Shown in pieces: positions 27,384 to 35,729 of a stretch of DNA of 64,000 nt. The notes under the pieces were generated by a model that was not told where the DNA came from, made no database searches, and worked only from the letters and a program-made list of their open reading frames with translations. The stretch is from contig DATNEY010000038.1 in assembly GCA_035606665.1 (NCBI GenBank), positions 41,345 through 105,344 of the forward strand. The letters are read 5' to 3'. This DNA is from DASUGC01 sp035606665 (GTDB taxonomy: Bacteria; Acidobacteriota; Vicinamibacteria; Vicinamibacterales; SCN-69-37). Position 1 is the first letter of the stretch, and each line of letters opens with the position of its first letter. The position numbers and the translations under genes were made by a program.

Positions 27384-28528
27384 ACGAGCTCGCCTGGTAC
27401 TTCTTGAAGCTTGGATCGCTCGGGTTCGGCGGGCCGGCGGCGCTCGTCGGCTACATGCGACGCGACCTCGTCGAGAATAGAAAGTTGATCGACGAGTCCA
27501 CCTACAACCTGTCGATTGCGCTTGCGCAGATCATGCCCGGTCCGCTCGCCGCACAGACGGCCATGGCGATCGGGTTTTTCAAGGGCGGCATCGCGGGCGC
27601 GACGGTGGTCGGGTTGGCGTTCGTTGTCCCTTCGTTCCTGATGGTACTGGCCCTGAGCGCGCTGTACGTAGCCTTCGGCGGCATGCCGTGGATGCAGTCG
27701 GTGTTCTATGGCATCGGCGCCGTCATCATCGCGATCATCGCCGTCGCCGCGTATCGACTGGCGCGTGGCACAAACAAACGCGATCCCCTCATGTGGTCGG
27801 TGTTCACCGTCATGCTGGTGGCGACGGCGTGGACCGGTACCGAGCTCGCGGCCCTGTTTCTCGTTGCTGGTCTTGTCGTACTGTTCGCGCGCGCCTGGCC
27901 CGGCGCGCGGCAGGCCGGCCTGCTGGCCGTTGCCGGCATCTCGGTGGTCGCACTGATTCTTGTTCTCGAACGCGCGCTCTCGACCTCGACAGCTTCCGGC
28001 GACCAGCATGTTCTGCTGCAGGTCCTCCTGTTCTTCACCAAGGCCGGGTCGTTCGTCTTTGGAAGCGGGCTGGCCATCGTTCCATTTCTCCAGCAAGGTG
28101 TGGTGCACGACCTCAGGTGGCTCACCGAACACCAGTTTCTTGACGCCGTTGCGGTTGCGCTAATCACGCCGGGTCCCGTCGTCATCACGGTCGCGTTCAT
28201 CGGCTACCTTGTGGCGGGTGTCGCGGGCGCCTCCCTCGCGGCCATCGGGATTTTTCTGCCGGTCTACTTCTTCACGATCGTGCCCGCGCCCTGGTTCCGT
28301 CGCCACAAGGACAATCCGCAACTGCGAGCGTTCGCGGCAGGCGCGACGGCCGCGGCGAGCGGCGCCATCACCGGTGCGGTGGTAGTACTAGGACGAGGCG
28401 CGATCTCGGATCTTCCGACAGCCTTCATCGCGCTGACCGGTCTGGCTCTGCTCGTGCGGTTTCGTGTTCCGGAGCAACTGTTGGTGCTCGGCGCGGGCCT
28501 CGCGGGGCTCGCGTTGTCTACGCAGTGA
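27380..28528 (+). CDS. chrA: Chromate transporter ChrA
   Basis: 382 residues overlapping the previous gene by ATGA. A two-domain (long-chain) CHR transporter: the first half has SLGFGGPAALVGYMRRDLVE and AQIMPGPLAAQTAMAIGF, the second repeats it as TKAGSFVFGSGLAIVPFLQQ and VALITPGPVVITVAFIGYL. About ten transmembrane helices. It exports chromate across the inner membrane. Last gene of the chrB-OCD-chrA operon. Confidence 0.93.
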   Translation: MNELAWYFLKLGSLGFGGPAALVGYMRRDLVENRKLIDESTYNLSIALAQIMPGPLAAQTAMAIGFFKGGIAGATVVGLAFVVPSFLMVLALSALYVAFGGMPWMQSVFYGIGAVIIAIIAVAAYRLARGTNKRDPLMWSVFTVMLVATAWTGTELAALFLVAGLVVLFARAWPGARQAGLLAVAGISVVALILVLERALSTSTASGDQHVLLQVLLFFTKAGSFVFGSGLAIVPFLQQGVVHDLRWLTEHQFLDAVAVALITPGPVVITVAFIGYLVAGVAGASLAAIGIFLPVYFFTIVPAPWFRRHKDNPQLRAFAAGATAAASGAITGAVVVLGRGAISDLPTAFIALTGLALLVRFRVPEQLLVLGAGLAGLALSTQ

Positions 28529-28531
28529 TGA

Positions 28532-29281
28532 ATGATGAGGACGTCCATGATTTCCAGGATTTGCATCGCCGCATTGATTCTGTCCGTAAGCGCTTCCCTG
28601 ACCTGGCGTGTCGCCGCACAGCAGCCGAATCCGCGCCAGCAGCCCGGCGCGACCATTACTCTGTACGCACCCGACCAGCACGATCTGTACGACGGCCATT
28701 TCGTCTTGTCCGCGAATCGGATCTACATGGCCGGCGGCCTGAACGATCCGGCCGGTTGGGATCACATGGACAACGACGCGAAAAACGTCAAGCCGGTGTC
28801 CGGCACGGCTGAGATCGACGTGAACGATCTCACCAACACCGGCAGGTTCGAGGCGAGGCTGAGGATTCCGGAAGGAAACCTCGTGCTCGCAATCGACAAG
28901 TTCAACGAGTTCAATCCCTGTCAGAACGGCGGCATCGTCGCATTCCTGCACGAGCACGGCACGGACTCGGGCTGTGGTGACAACAACTGGCCCAAGACCT
29001 TCGTGTTTCTCGCAGGCTGGGGTTTCGGCCACGCGATCCTCAACGGCAAACCGCTCTACGAGAACTACGAAATGCATTTCATGGTCACGCAGGGCATTCG
29101 AGACCGGAAGACTCTCCGCGTGAACTATCCGATGGCCGGCAAGAAACTACCGGCGGGTGAAGTGAACCCGGCGGCGCAGCAGATCGACTTCTACATCCGC
29201 AGTCCGCAGCAGAATCCGAAGAACAAACCCGGCCGGGAGGTGTTCGCGCACTTCTTCGGCATGGAGATCACCTGGAAGTAG
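28532..29281 (+). CDS. Secreted hypothetical protein
   Basis: 249 residues, 3 bp after the chrA stop; ATG 28535 and 28547 are alternative starts. Signal peptide (ICIAALILSVSASLTWRVAA, cleavage near AAQQ). The mature protein is beta-rich with strands YDGHFVLSANRIYMAGGLND and FEARLRIPEGNLVLAIDKF and two cysteines (NPCQNGG, SGCGDNN) that may be bridged. No motif I recognise. The closeness to chrA may mean cotranscription, but a chromate link is not shown. Confidence 0.7.
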   Translation: MMRTSMISRICIAALILSVSASLTWRVAAQQPNPRQQPGATITLYAPDQHDLYDGHFVLSANRIYMAGGLNDPAGWDHMDNDAKNVKPVSGTAEIDVNDLTNTGRFEARLRIPEGNLVLAIDKFNEFNPCQNGGIVAFLHEHGTDSGCGDNNWPKTFVFLAGWGFGHAILNGKPLYENYEMHFMVTQGIRDRKTLRVNYPMAGKKLPAGEVNPAAQQIDFYIRSPQQNPKNKPGREVFAHFFGMEITWK

Positions 29282-29303
29282 CCATCTCCAGTCCCGCAAG
29301 GCG

Positions 29304-29309
29304 TATATT
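29304..29309 (+). promoter_or_regulatory. Promoter -10 (TATATT), leaderless spacing
   Basis: TATATT is followed by eight bases and the ATG at 29318, leaving no space for a ribosome binding site. Confidence 0.4.
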
Positions 29310-29317
29310 CAGCGGCC

Positions 29318-29547
29318 ATGCCAACCCCAATTCCGATGCGCATCGGCGTCGTTGCGATTGTCCTGATCTCAACCGGCTACGCGGGATCTGCGGTTCAGTT
29401 GCCCAGGCCGAGAATGGCGCCGTCGTCAGCACCGACGTTGTGACGTTCGATGCAGATGGGAATCAGATCAAGGCAGTCGGGTCAGGCAAGAGCGGCTCCT
29501 ACACGTCGACGACCACGATTAATTCAACAATGAAGGTGTGCCGCTAG
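29318..29547 (+). pseudogene. Frameshifted small secreted protein gene
   Basis: From ATG 29318 the frame encodes a signal peptide (PMRIGVVAIVLISTGYAGSA) but runs into a stop at about 29441. After a one-base shift near 29390-29400, a second frame continues AQAENGAVVSTDVVTFDADG, NQIKAVGSGKSGSYTSTTTI and NSTMKVCR to TAG 29545-29547, as expected for the mature part after an AQA cleavage site. So a roughly 75-residue secreted protein is split by an indel, or by a sequencing error. No family recognised. Confidence 0.55.
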
Positions 29548-29560
29548 GACCGTTGGCGGC

Positions 29561-30178
29561 TCATGGTCTGTGACGCTCTGCCAGTCCGCGCCTGGCGCGA
29601 TTGATGACCGTCATCGCCGACAGCACAGCCATCGTCGCAAGCGCCCAGTTGATCCACAGTCCAGCTGAGCCCGTCAGCCCGACGACGAGTCCCATCACGC
29701 CAAAGACGAACGCTCGGTCGCTCTTGCCGAACGGCCCGTCGTAGCGCCGTGACGCGCCGATCTGGACGCAGACGACTCCCGTCATCTCGGTGAGGGCGGC
29801 GAGCAGCACGATCAGCACGACCAGCGACGGATTCCATCCAGGAACGAACGCAAACGGCAGGTAGAGAGCGGCGTCTGAGATCACGTCGCCGAGCTCGTTC
29901 AAGACACCGCCCAGCAAGGATTTCTGGCCGTGCTCGCGCGCGAGCATGCCGTCGATCGCATTGAGCGCCATGCGCAGGAAGAGCCACGGACCCACGAGCA
30001 GCAGGGGCCAGGAGGAAGAGGCGGTGGGGTAGAGGTAGATCGCGCCGCCCACGCCGATCGATCCAAGTACGGCCGCAACCGTCACCTGATTTGCGGTACC
30101 GCCCGCGCGCGCGATGCCAGACGCGATGGGTCGCAGCAGGTTCTGGAACGCCGGTTTGAGGTCGTAGATGCTCGGCAT
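29561..30178 (-). CDS. CDP-alcohol phosphatidyltransferase (YnbA-like)
   Basis: 205 residues from ATG 30178. Six predicted membrane helices. The active-site motif is NAIDGMLAREHGQKSLLGGV followed by NELGDVISD: DGxxAR, then Gly, with the paired Asp four apart. It swaps CMP of a CDP-diacylglycerol-type donor for an alcohol to make a phospholipid. The NELGDxxSD variant, not the usual GxxxDxxxD, and the company of a CdsA-like gene recall the E. coli ynbAB locus rather than housekeeping pgsA or pssA. Last gene of the minus-strand lipid operon. Confidence 0.85.
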   Translation of the reverse strand: MPSIYDLKPAFQNLLRPIASGIARAGGTANQVTVAAVLGSIGVGGAIYLYPTASSSWPLLLVGPWLFLRMALNAIDGMLAREHGQKSLLGGVLNELGDVISDAALYLPFAFVPGWNPSLVVLIVLLAALTEMTGVVCVQIGASRRYDGPFGKSDRAFVFGVMGLVVGLTGSAGLWINWALATMAVLSAMTVINRARRGLAERHRP

Positions 30179-30186
30179 TGGGTTGC

Positions 30187-30204
30187 CGGCCCTGAAGGGC
30201 CGGT
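30187..30204. other. Perfect hairpin between two operon genes
   Basis: ccggccct-ga-agggccgg, eight paired bases, fills the short gap between the stop of the membrane protein gene and the start of the phosphatidyltransferase. It could dampen read-through or adjust translation of the last gene. It lacks a T run, so it is not a clear terminator. Confidence 0.5.
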
Positions 30205-30753
30205 CTACGAATAGTTGATGCTCCAGTAGATCGAGTAGACGAGCGTCCAGAAACCTGCATGGATCCATCTGGCCGTGGCACGCCGCCGCGGCGTCGCCTC
30301 GCGCCCGCGGTGCACCCAGATCGACAGCGGCACGAACACGATCATCGAGAGGATCATGCGCTCGGCACGAAGCGGTACGCTGATGAGGAGGAACACCGGC
30401 AGCGAAAGGTGCGCTGGCGCAAGAATCGCCGGAACTTTGTAGGGCACGCCGCCAAGCGGATTCCGGAACAGCGCCACCGTACCGCCCTCATCCCAGTGGC
30501 GCTCCGTGGGCGTGATGATCTCTTCGCCCAGGAACGGCACGCCGGCCACCGCATGTCGCGCTGCCGCTGGTGACGATGCAGACCAGGTGTACATGACGGC
30601 GCCCGCCACGATGGCGCCGGCTATCGCGAGTGCGAACCCGGCCCAGCCCCGGCGAAGCGATGACAGCAGAGTGTGGGTGAACAGCACGTCGGGCACGACG
30701 AAGAACAGCGTCCCTTCCGCGAATCCCCAGAGGAGCGAGAAGACGCCGGCCAT
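30205..30753 (-). CDS. Integral membrane protein of unknown family in lipid operon
   Basis: 182 residues; ATG 30753 overlaps the TGA of the CdsA-like gene (ATGA). An N-terminal membrane region (VFSLLWGFAEGTLFFVVPDV, then FALAIAGAIVAGAVMYTWSA), a periplasmic or cytoplasmic middle with FLGEEIITPTERHWDEGG, and further helices (LSLPVFLLISVPLRAERMIL). The WGFAEGTLFFVVPDVL opening loosely resembles DedA/VTT-type small membrane proteins. The position suggests lipid handling. A longer upstream frame is the antisense shadow of the CdsA-like gene. Confidence 0.7.
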   Translation of the reverse strand: MAGVFSLLWGFAEGTLFFVVPDVLFTHTLLSSLRRGWAGFALAIAGAIVAGAVMYTWSASSPAAARHAVAGVPFLGEEIITPTERHWDEGGTVALFRNPLGGVPYKVPAILAPAHLSLPVFLLISVPLRAERMILSMIVFVPLSIWVHRGREATPRRRATARWIHAGFWTLVYSIYWSINYS

Positions 30754-31691
30754 CACGTGAAGTAGTACCGCGTAAGGTGGAAGAAGACCGGCGCGGCGAA
30801 GCAGATCGAATCGATCCGATCGAGGATGCCGCCATGGCCCTCGATGACGGTGCCGAAGTCCTTGACGCCCCGGTCGCGCTTCACCGCCGACATGACGAGG
30901 CCGCCGAAGAAGCCCATTAGAGCAATGGCCGCGCTCATGCCGGCGGCCTGGAACGGCGAGAACGGCGTGACCCACCAGAGACTGGTGCCGATGAGCACCG
31001 CCGTCGCGACGCCGCCCACGAATCCCTCCACCGTCTTGTTCGGGCTCACGTTGGGCGCGATGCGATGGCGCCCGAGAAGCTTGCCCCAGACGTACTGCAG
31101 GACGTCGCTCATTTGCGCGACGAGTACGAGAAACATGAGCAGGCTGGCGTTCTGCCCGCTGTAGCCGGGGATATCGAGCATGAGGAGCGCCGGCGCGTGG
31201 CTCACGGCAAAGACGCACAGCATGAGGCCGAAGTGAATCTCCGCCGCGCGTTCGAGAAACCGTCGCGTGTCACCGGCGGCCGCGACGCGGGCGGCGACGA
31301 AGAGAAACGCATACACCGGAATCAGCAGCGCGAACATGCCGTACCACTGCACGCCGACCAGCCAGTACTGGGCGGGCGTGAACACGAAGAACGCCCAGAA
31401 CAATGTGCGGTGATCGGCGCGGTGCGTTCGCGTCAGCGTGATGAACTCCCGCAAGGCGAGGAACGACAGCAGGCCGAACAGCACCAGCGATCCGATGCGG
31501 CCGACGGCGAGCGTGAGCGCGAAGATTCCGCACATCACCCACCACGCCTTGATGCGTGCGACCAGGTTGTCCACCGTCGATCTCCCCGCATCGTTATTCC
31601 GCGCGCGCGCCTGCAGCACCCGGCCGATGATCGAGGCCAGGACGAGGAGCGCGAGGACGCCGAGGAGGAGGTAGAGGAGTTCGCGGGACAT
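30753..31691 (-). CDS. CdsA-family phosphatidate cytidylyltransferase (YnbB-like)
   Basis: 312 residues, eight or nine membrane helices. The CdsA signature is present near the C-terminus: SAVKRDRGVKDFGTVIEGHG followed by GILDRIDSICF, with the catalytic Asp pair. Middle region WGKLLGRHRIAPNVSPNKTV is also typical. It forms CDP-diacylglycerol from phosphatidate and CTP. The start overlaps the acyltransferase stop as TAATG. With the neighbouring acyltransferase and phosphatidyltransferase it can build a phospholipid from acyl donor to head group. Confidence 0.9.
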   Translation of the reverse strand: MSRELLYLLLGVLALLVLASIIGRVLQARARNNDAGRSTVDNLVARIKAWWVMCGIFALTLAVGRIGSLVLFGLLSFLALREFITLTRTHRADHRTLFWAFFVFTPAQYWLVGVQWYGMFALLIPVYAFLFVAARVAAAGDTRRFLERAAEIHFGLMLCVFAVSHAPALLMLDIPGYSGQNASLLMFLVLVAQMSDVLQYVWGKLLGRHRIAPNVSPNKTVEGFVGGVATAVLIGTSLWWVTPFSPFQAAGMSAAIALMGFFGGLVMSAVKRDRGVKDFGTVIEGHGGILDRIDSICFAAPVFFHLTRYYFT

Positions 31692-32350
31692 TACGGCTTC
31701 AGCCTGACCACTGCCGCGCGCGTGCGTTCGAGAAACGTCGCCTTGTCTTCGCCGTGCTCGACGCGCATCGGCGGGCCGAACGTGGCCGAGCTCAGGACGG
31801 GCACCGGCAACACCTCGCCCTTCGGCAGAATCCGGTTCAGATTCTCGAGATACGCCGGCACGAGCTCGACGTCGGGCCGCTGCCGGGCCAGGTGAAACAG
31901 GCCGCTCTTGAATGCCGCCACCTCGTCACCGAGCCCGCGCGTGCCTTCCGGAAACACGATCAGCGATCGTCCGCGATCGATGGCGGCGATGAGCTGGTTC
32001 ATGACGGCCTCGGCCGCGGCCAGCGATCGTTCGGAGTCCTTCGGCTGGCGGTTGATCAGGATCGCCTGAAATACGTTGTCCGCCAGATACCGCCGTATCC
32101 GCGTCGTCCCCCAGTAGTCGATGCCGGCCACGGGTGAGGTGAGGAGACGCGCCGGCGTTGGCAACGCAGCCCACAGGACCACCGCGTCGAGATGGCTCGA
32201 GTGATTCGCGAAATAGACCCGCTGCCGCACGACAGGCTCGGAATCCACCCATCGCACGGTGACGCCGCTCATCAGGCGCGCGACGACGGCGAGGACGGAG
32301 GCGAGCGGATGAGGCCGGCTCGCCCTGAGCGTGTCGACAGGGTTCGTCAT
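31691..32350 (-). CDS. PlsC-type 1-acylglycerol-3-phosphate acyltransferase
   Basis: 219 residues from ATG 32350; the longer upstream frame lies on the other strand of the divergent hydrolase gene. Motif I is NHSSHLD (H-x4-D), motif II around the INRQPKDS arginine, motif III FPEGTRG and motif IV LVPAYLEN. It acylates lysophosphatidate to phosphatidate, the substrate of the next gene. First gene of the operon, with only 27 bp separating it from the divergent gene's start. Confidence 0.9.
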   Translation of the reverse strand: MTNPVDTLRASRPHPLASVLAVVARLMSGVTVRWVDSEPVVRQRVYFANHSSHLDAVVLWAALPTPARLLTSPVAGIDYWGTTRIRRYLADNVFQAILINRQPKDSERSLAAAEAVMNQLIAAIDRGRSLIVFPEGTRGLGDEVAAFKSGLFHLARQRPDVELVPAYLENLNRILPKGEVLPVPVLSSATFGPPMRVEHGEDKATFLERTRAAVVRLKP

Positions 32351-32364
32351 GTCGAAGGGCGGTC

Positions 32365-32370
32365 CATAAT
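32365..32370 (+). promoter_or_regulatory. Promoter -10 (CATAAT) for a leaderless transcript
   Basis: CATAAT is seven bases before ATG 32378, within the 27-bp gap to the divergent acyltransferase gene. The start codon would be at or next to the transcription start. Confidence 0.45.
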
Positions 32371-32377
32371 ACGCCGC

Positions 32378-33280
32378 ATGTTGAAGCGGCGCCTTCGTGC
32401 CGGGCTGCTCATTTTCATCGCGCTGCTGGTGCTCGGATTCGCGTGGAAGACGCGCGACGAGGCGCACAAGCTCGTCACCAATCCCCGCGAGACCAGGAAG
32501 GTGGCCCGCACCACGCCCGCCGAGCGGCAGTTGCCATTCGAGAACGTCGATGTGACGACCGGTGATGGGCTCAAACTGAAGGGCTGGTTCGTCACGGGCG
32601 GGACGAATGGCGCAACGGTGATCGTCGCGCATGGTTATAAGGACGACCGAAGCTCCATGATCGGCGTCGCCGAGATCCTCCACCGGCACGGATTCAACGT
32701 GCTCGTGGCGTCGTTCAGGGGGCATGACGAGAACGACGGCGAGATGGTCACGTTCGGATTGCGCGAGCGGGCGGACCTGGACGCGTTCTACAAGCATCTG
32801 ATCGCCCGGCCCGGCGTCGATCGCGCACGCATCGGCCTCTTCGGCGTGTCGATGGGTGGGACGATTTCGATCGGCTACACGGCCGAGAACCCGGGCATCC
32901 GCGCTCTGATCAGCGATTGCGCGTTCTCGTCGATTGCCGACACCGTGGAAACGAGCATCAGGTTCTTCACGGGCCTGCCGGCGTTTCCGTTCGCCCCGGC
33001 GATCGTGTTCTGGACCGAGCGGGCCATTGACGGACGCGTCGCCGAGATCGATGCGAAGAAGTGGATCGCGCGGATCTCGCCCCGGCCCGTGCTTCTGATG
33101 CAGGGTGGGGCGGATCGCGTCGTATCAGCCGACAGCGGGCGTATGCTTTTCGACGCGGCGGGTCAGCCGAAGGAACTGTGGTTCGAGCCTGAAGTCGGTC
33201 ACGCCGAGTTTCTCAAGTCAAAGCCCGAGGAATTCGAGCGAAGACTGACGGAGTTCTTTGATCGCAATCTGGCGAAATAG
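32378..33280 (+). CDS. Membrane-anchored alpha/beta hydrolase
   Basis: 300 residues from ATG 32378. N-terminal helix GLLIFIALLVLGFAWKT anchors it. The fold then shows ATVIVAHGYKDDRSSM, the nucleophile elbow IGLFGVSMGGTISIGYTAEN, the Asp in LMQGGADRVVS and the His in PEVGHAEFL, so the triad is complete. This is the BEM46/FrsA-like group of serine hydrolases; substrate unknown. E. coli ynbC, next to ynbAB, also encodes a predicted hydrolase, so a functional link with the divergent lipid operon is plausible. Confidence 0.85.
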   Translation: MLKRRLRAGLLIFIALLVLGFAWKTRDEAHKLVTNPRETRKVARTTPAERQLPFENVDVTTGDGLKLKGWFVTGGTNGATVIVAHGYKDDRSSMIGVAEILHRHGFNVLVASFRGHDENDGEMVTFGLRERADLDAFYKHLIARPGVDRARIGLFGVSMGGTISIGYTAENPGIRALISDCAFSSIADTVETSIRFFTGLPAFPFAPAIVFWTERAIDGRVAEIDAKKWIARISPRPVLLMQGGADRVVSADSGRMLFDAAGQPKELWFEPEVGHAEFLKSKPEEFERRLTEFFDRNLAK

Positions 33281-33289
33281 GGAACACTC

Positions 33290-34315
33290 ATGAGACATCT
33301 CACCGTATTGGCCCTGCTCACGTTCGTGACAGCGTGCACTCAGCCCGCGCCTTCACCTCCTCCCACGAGCGATCAGTCTTCGTCGTACCTCGACTCGAGC
33401 GGCAAGCCGGACCGGCTGAGTGGCGGCGTGCGGATGATTCCTGTCTCGACACCGAAAGGACAGTTCCGCGTCTGGACGAAGCGCGTCGGGAACAACCCGA
33501 AGATCAAGGTACTGCTCCTGCACGGCGGACCGGCGGCGACGCACGAGTATTTCGAAGCCGCCGACAGCTTCCTGCCCGCGGCCGGCGTCGAGTACTACTA
33601 CTACGACCAGCTCGGATCAGCGTTCAGCGATCAGCCGGACGATGTCAGTCTGTGGGACCTGCCGAGGTTCGTCGAAGAAGTGGAGCAAGTGAGGCAGGCG
33701 CTCGGCCTGGGCCCGGACAATTTCTATCTGCTCGGCCACTCGTGGGGCGGAATTCTCGCGGCCGAGTACGCCCTCAAATACCAGCAGAATCTGAAGGGCC
33801 TGATCATCTCCAACATGATGATGAGCATCCCGGCGTACAACGAGTACGCGCACAAGGTGCTCATGCCTGCGATGGATCCCAAAGTGCTGGGCCAGATCGT
33901 CGCGTTCGAGAGGAAGAAGGACTACGAGAACCCGAAGTACATGGAACTCCTGATTCCCACGTATTACGCGGAACACATCCTGCGTCTGCCGCCAGACCAG
34001 TGGCCGGATCCGGTGATGCGCGCCTTCAACCGTCTCAACAAAAAGATCTACATCCTCATGCAGGGGCCGAGCGAAATGGGCGCGAGCGGCAAGCTCGAGA
34101 AGTGGGATCGCACGGCCGACCTCGCGCAGATCACCGTCCCGACGCTCGTCATCGGTGCCGCGCACGACACGATGGATCCGAAGCACATGGAGTGGGTGTC
34201 GAAACAGGTGAAGAACGGCACGTTCCTGCTCTGCCCGAACGGCAGCCACATGGCGATGTACGACGATCAGGAGACGTATTTCAGCGGACTGATCAAGTTC
34301 CTCAAGGCGCGCTAG
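33290..34315 (+). CDS. Proline-iminopeptidase-like lipoprotein (S33 alpha/beta hydrolase)
   Basis: 341 residues. Lipoprotein signal with the lipobox cysteine in FVTAC (residue 16). The catalytic domain has LLLHGGPAATHEYFEA (the HGGP motif of prolyl iminopeptidases), the Arg/Gly-Ser region YDQLGSAFSDQPDD, the nucleophile LLGHSWGGILAAEYA, the Asp in VIGAAHDTMDP and the His in PNGSHMAMYDD. Probably releases N-terminal residues from peptides in the periplasm. Its last 4 bp overlap the convergent gene. Confidence 0.9.
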   Translation: MRHLTVLALLTFVTACTQPAPSPPPTSDQSSSYLDSSGKPDRLSGGVRMIPVSTPKGQFRVWTKRVGNNPKIKVLLLHGGPAATHEYFEAADSFLPAAGVEYYYYDQLGSAFSDQPDDVSLWDLPRFVEEVEQVRQALGLGPDNFYLLGHSWGGILAAEYALKYQQNLKGLIISNMMMSIPAYNEYAHKVLMPAMDPKVLGQIVAFERKKDYENPKYMELLIPTYYAEHILRLPPDQWPDPVMRAFNRLNKKIYILMQGPSEMGASGKLEKWDRTADLAQITVPTLVIGAAHDTMDPKHMEWVSKQVKNGTFLLCPNGSHMAMYDDQETYFSGLIKFLKAR

Positions 34316-34653
34316 AGCCCCAGCCGCGCGCATTCGGCCCGGACGAGATCCGCGACGTAGTCGAACTCGTCCGTGGCGCGGAACACGTGCTGCCAGCCGA
34401 CGGCGCTGCTGCGGCTCCAGAGCACGGCGATCTCCAGCCGGGCGTCGTCGCGCTTGAGCAACCACCAGTAATGTCCCGTGGGCTCGAACCAGTAGGTCTC
34501 CGAGTAGCCTTCGGCAGCGGCGCCGTCGATCGCCGCCAGCAGGCTGGCAGCGGCTTTTTCGGGGTTCCAGCCGACAACCTCCGTGATGTCGTTGCCCTCC
34601 CGCAGGTGGGCGACCAGGCGCTGGTCGTCGGGTCGTTCCAGGGCGAACGTCAT
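34312..34653 (-). CDS. Conserved hypothetical protein
   Basis: 113 residues, no signal peptide. Two alpha/beta parts: helical NPEKAAASLLAAIDGAAAEG and strands SETYWFEPTGHYWWLLKRDD and LEIAVLWSRSSAVGWQHVFR. The aromatic-rich middle (YWFEPTGHYWWL) suggests a ligand-binding small protein. The good codon pattern and the placement between two real genes support it being coding. Family not recognised. Confidence 0.65.
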   Translation of the reverse strand: MTFALERPDDQRLVAHLREGNDITEVVGWNPEKAAASLLAAIDGAAAEGYSETYWFEPTGHYWWLLKRDDARLEIAVLWSRSSAVGWQHVFRATDEFDYVADLVRAECARLGL

Positions 34654-34700
34654 CGGCTCCGCTCAATTAGAATACCGGCGGTTCTTCCCCTGGAGTGTCC

Positions 34701-35669
34701 ATGAGCCGACGATTCCTGCTTGCCGTTCTGCTGCTTTCGACGGTTGCGTTCGTCCCGTACGCCGCTACTCAGACCGCCGCGCCACAGGCCACGAAGGCCG
34801 CGCCTCCGGAGTACGGCCCGCCCAAGGGCACGCTCGTCATCGTCGGCGGCGGATCCACGGACGGCACGACGATCATGGAGAAGTTCGTCGAGCTCGGCGG
34901 GGGAGTGGAAGGGAAGTTTGTCATCGTGCCGACCGCCGGCGGCAACCGCAACGCCGACGGCTCCCTCATCACTTATCAGGAGGAGAACATCCTCAAGCAG
35001 TGGAAGGGCCGGTACGGCCTCAAGAACGTGAAGATGCTGCACACGCACGACCCGAAGGTCGCGAACACCATCGAATTCGCCAAGGTCCTCTCGGATGCCA
35101 CCGCCGTCTGGTTCAACGGCGGCCGCCAGTGGAACCTCGTCGATTCGTACGCCGGGACGATCACCTACAACGAGTTCCACAAAGTGCTCGAGCGCGGCGG
35201 CGTGATCGGCGGGAGTTCCGCGGGCGCGACGATTCAGGGCGAGTACCTCGTGCGCGGCGACACGTCGGGACCGAACGTGATGATGACCGAGGAGCCGAAT
35301 CACCAGAAGGCCTTCGAGTTCCTGCGCAAGTCGGCGATCGACCAGCACATCAACGCGCGCATGCGGTGGGACGATCTGATCCCCGTGATCAAGAAGTATC
35401 CGAATCTGCTCGGCATCGGCCTCTCCGAGGGCACCGCGATCATCGTCAAGGGCGACCAGTTCGAGGTCATGGGCAAATGGAAGGTCGCGGTCCACGACAA
35501 CACGCGGCTGTATCAGCCGTGGGAGAAGCCGTACTTCGTTCTTGGCGCGGGTGACGTGTACGACATGAAGGCACGCCGTGTCGTGAAGTACTCCGACGGA
35601 ACATCGGGACGGCGGGGTGGAGGCGGCGGCTCGCCAACCTACAACCGGCAACCTGCAACCAACAAATAG
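34701..35669 (+). CDS. Secreted cyanophycinase-like serine peptidase (S51 family)
   Basis: 322 residues from ATG 34701, with a signal peptide (residues 1-23). The S51 core shows GTLVIVGGGSTDGTTIMEKF, VWFNGGRQWNLVDS and the nucleophile GGVIGGSSAGATIQGEYLVR (Ser in GSSAGA), then LGIGLSEGTAIIVKGDQFEV. Cyanophycinases cut arginyl-aspartate polymers, but a wider peptide role is possible for secreted homologues. The last dozen residues (SPTYNRQPATNK) are written by a heptamer array. A tagaat -10-like hexamer lies at 34668-34673. Confidence 0.88.
   Translation: MSRRFLLAVLLLSTVAFVPYAATQTAAPQATKAAPPEYGPPKGTLVIVGGGSTDGTTIMEKFVELGGGVEGKFVIVPTAGGNRNADGSLITYQEENILKQWKGRYGLKNVKMLHTHDPKVANTIEFAKVLSDATAVWFNGGRQWNLVDSYAGTITYNEFHKVLERGGVIGGSSAGATIQGEYLVRGDTSGPNVMMTEEPNHQKAFEFLRKSAIDQHINARMRWDDLIPVIKKYPNLLGIGLSEGTAIIVKGDQFEVMGKWKVAVHDNTRLYQPWEKPYFVLGAGDVYDMKARRVVKYSDGTSGRRGGGGGSPTYNRQPATNK
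35636..35663. repeat. 7-bp tandem array inside the 3' end of a gene (4 units)
   Basis: aacctac, aaccggc, aacctgc, aaccaac in exact phase, ending 3 bp before the stop codon. The same heptamer, in the same orientation relative to transcription, occurs in the last codons of the histidine kinase gene (57957-58033). Confidence 0.75.
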
Positions 35670-35674
35670 GCGAC

Positions 35675-35713
35675 GGGAACGATCGGGAACGACGAGAACG
35701 ATCGGGAACGGGA
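35675..35713. repeat. Short tandem array, 9-10 bp unit
   Basis: Four degenerate copies of gggaacgatc / gggaacgac lie between the peptidase stop and the tricorn start, which has its own ribosome binding site (gagggag). Confidence 0.65.
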
Positions 35714-35729
35714 GCGCACGGAGGGAGAC

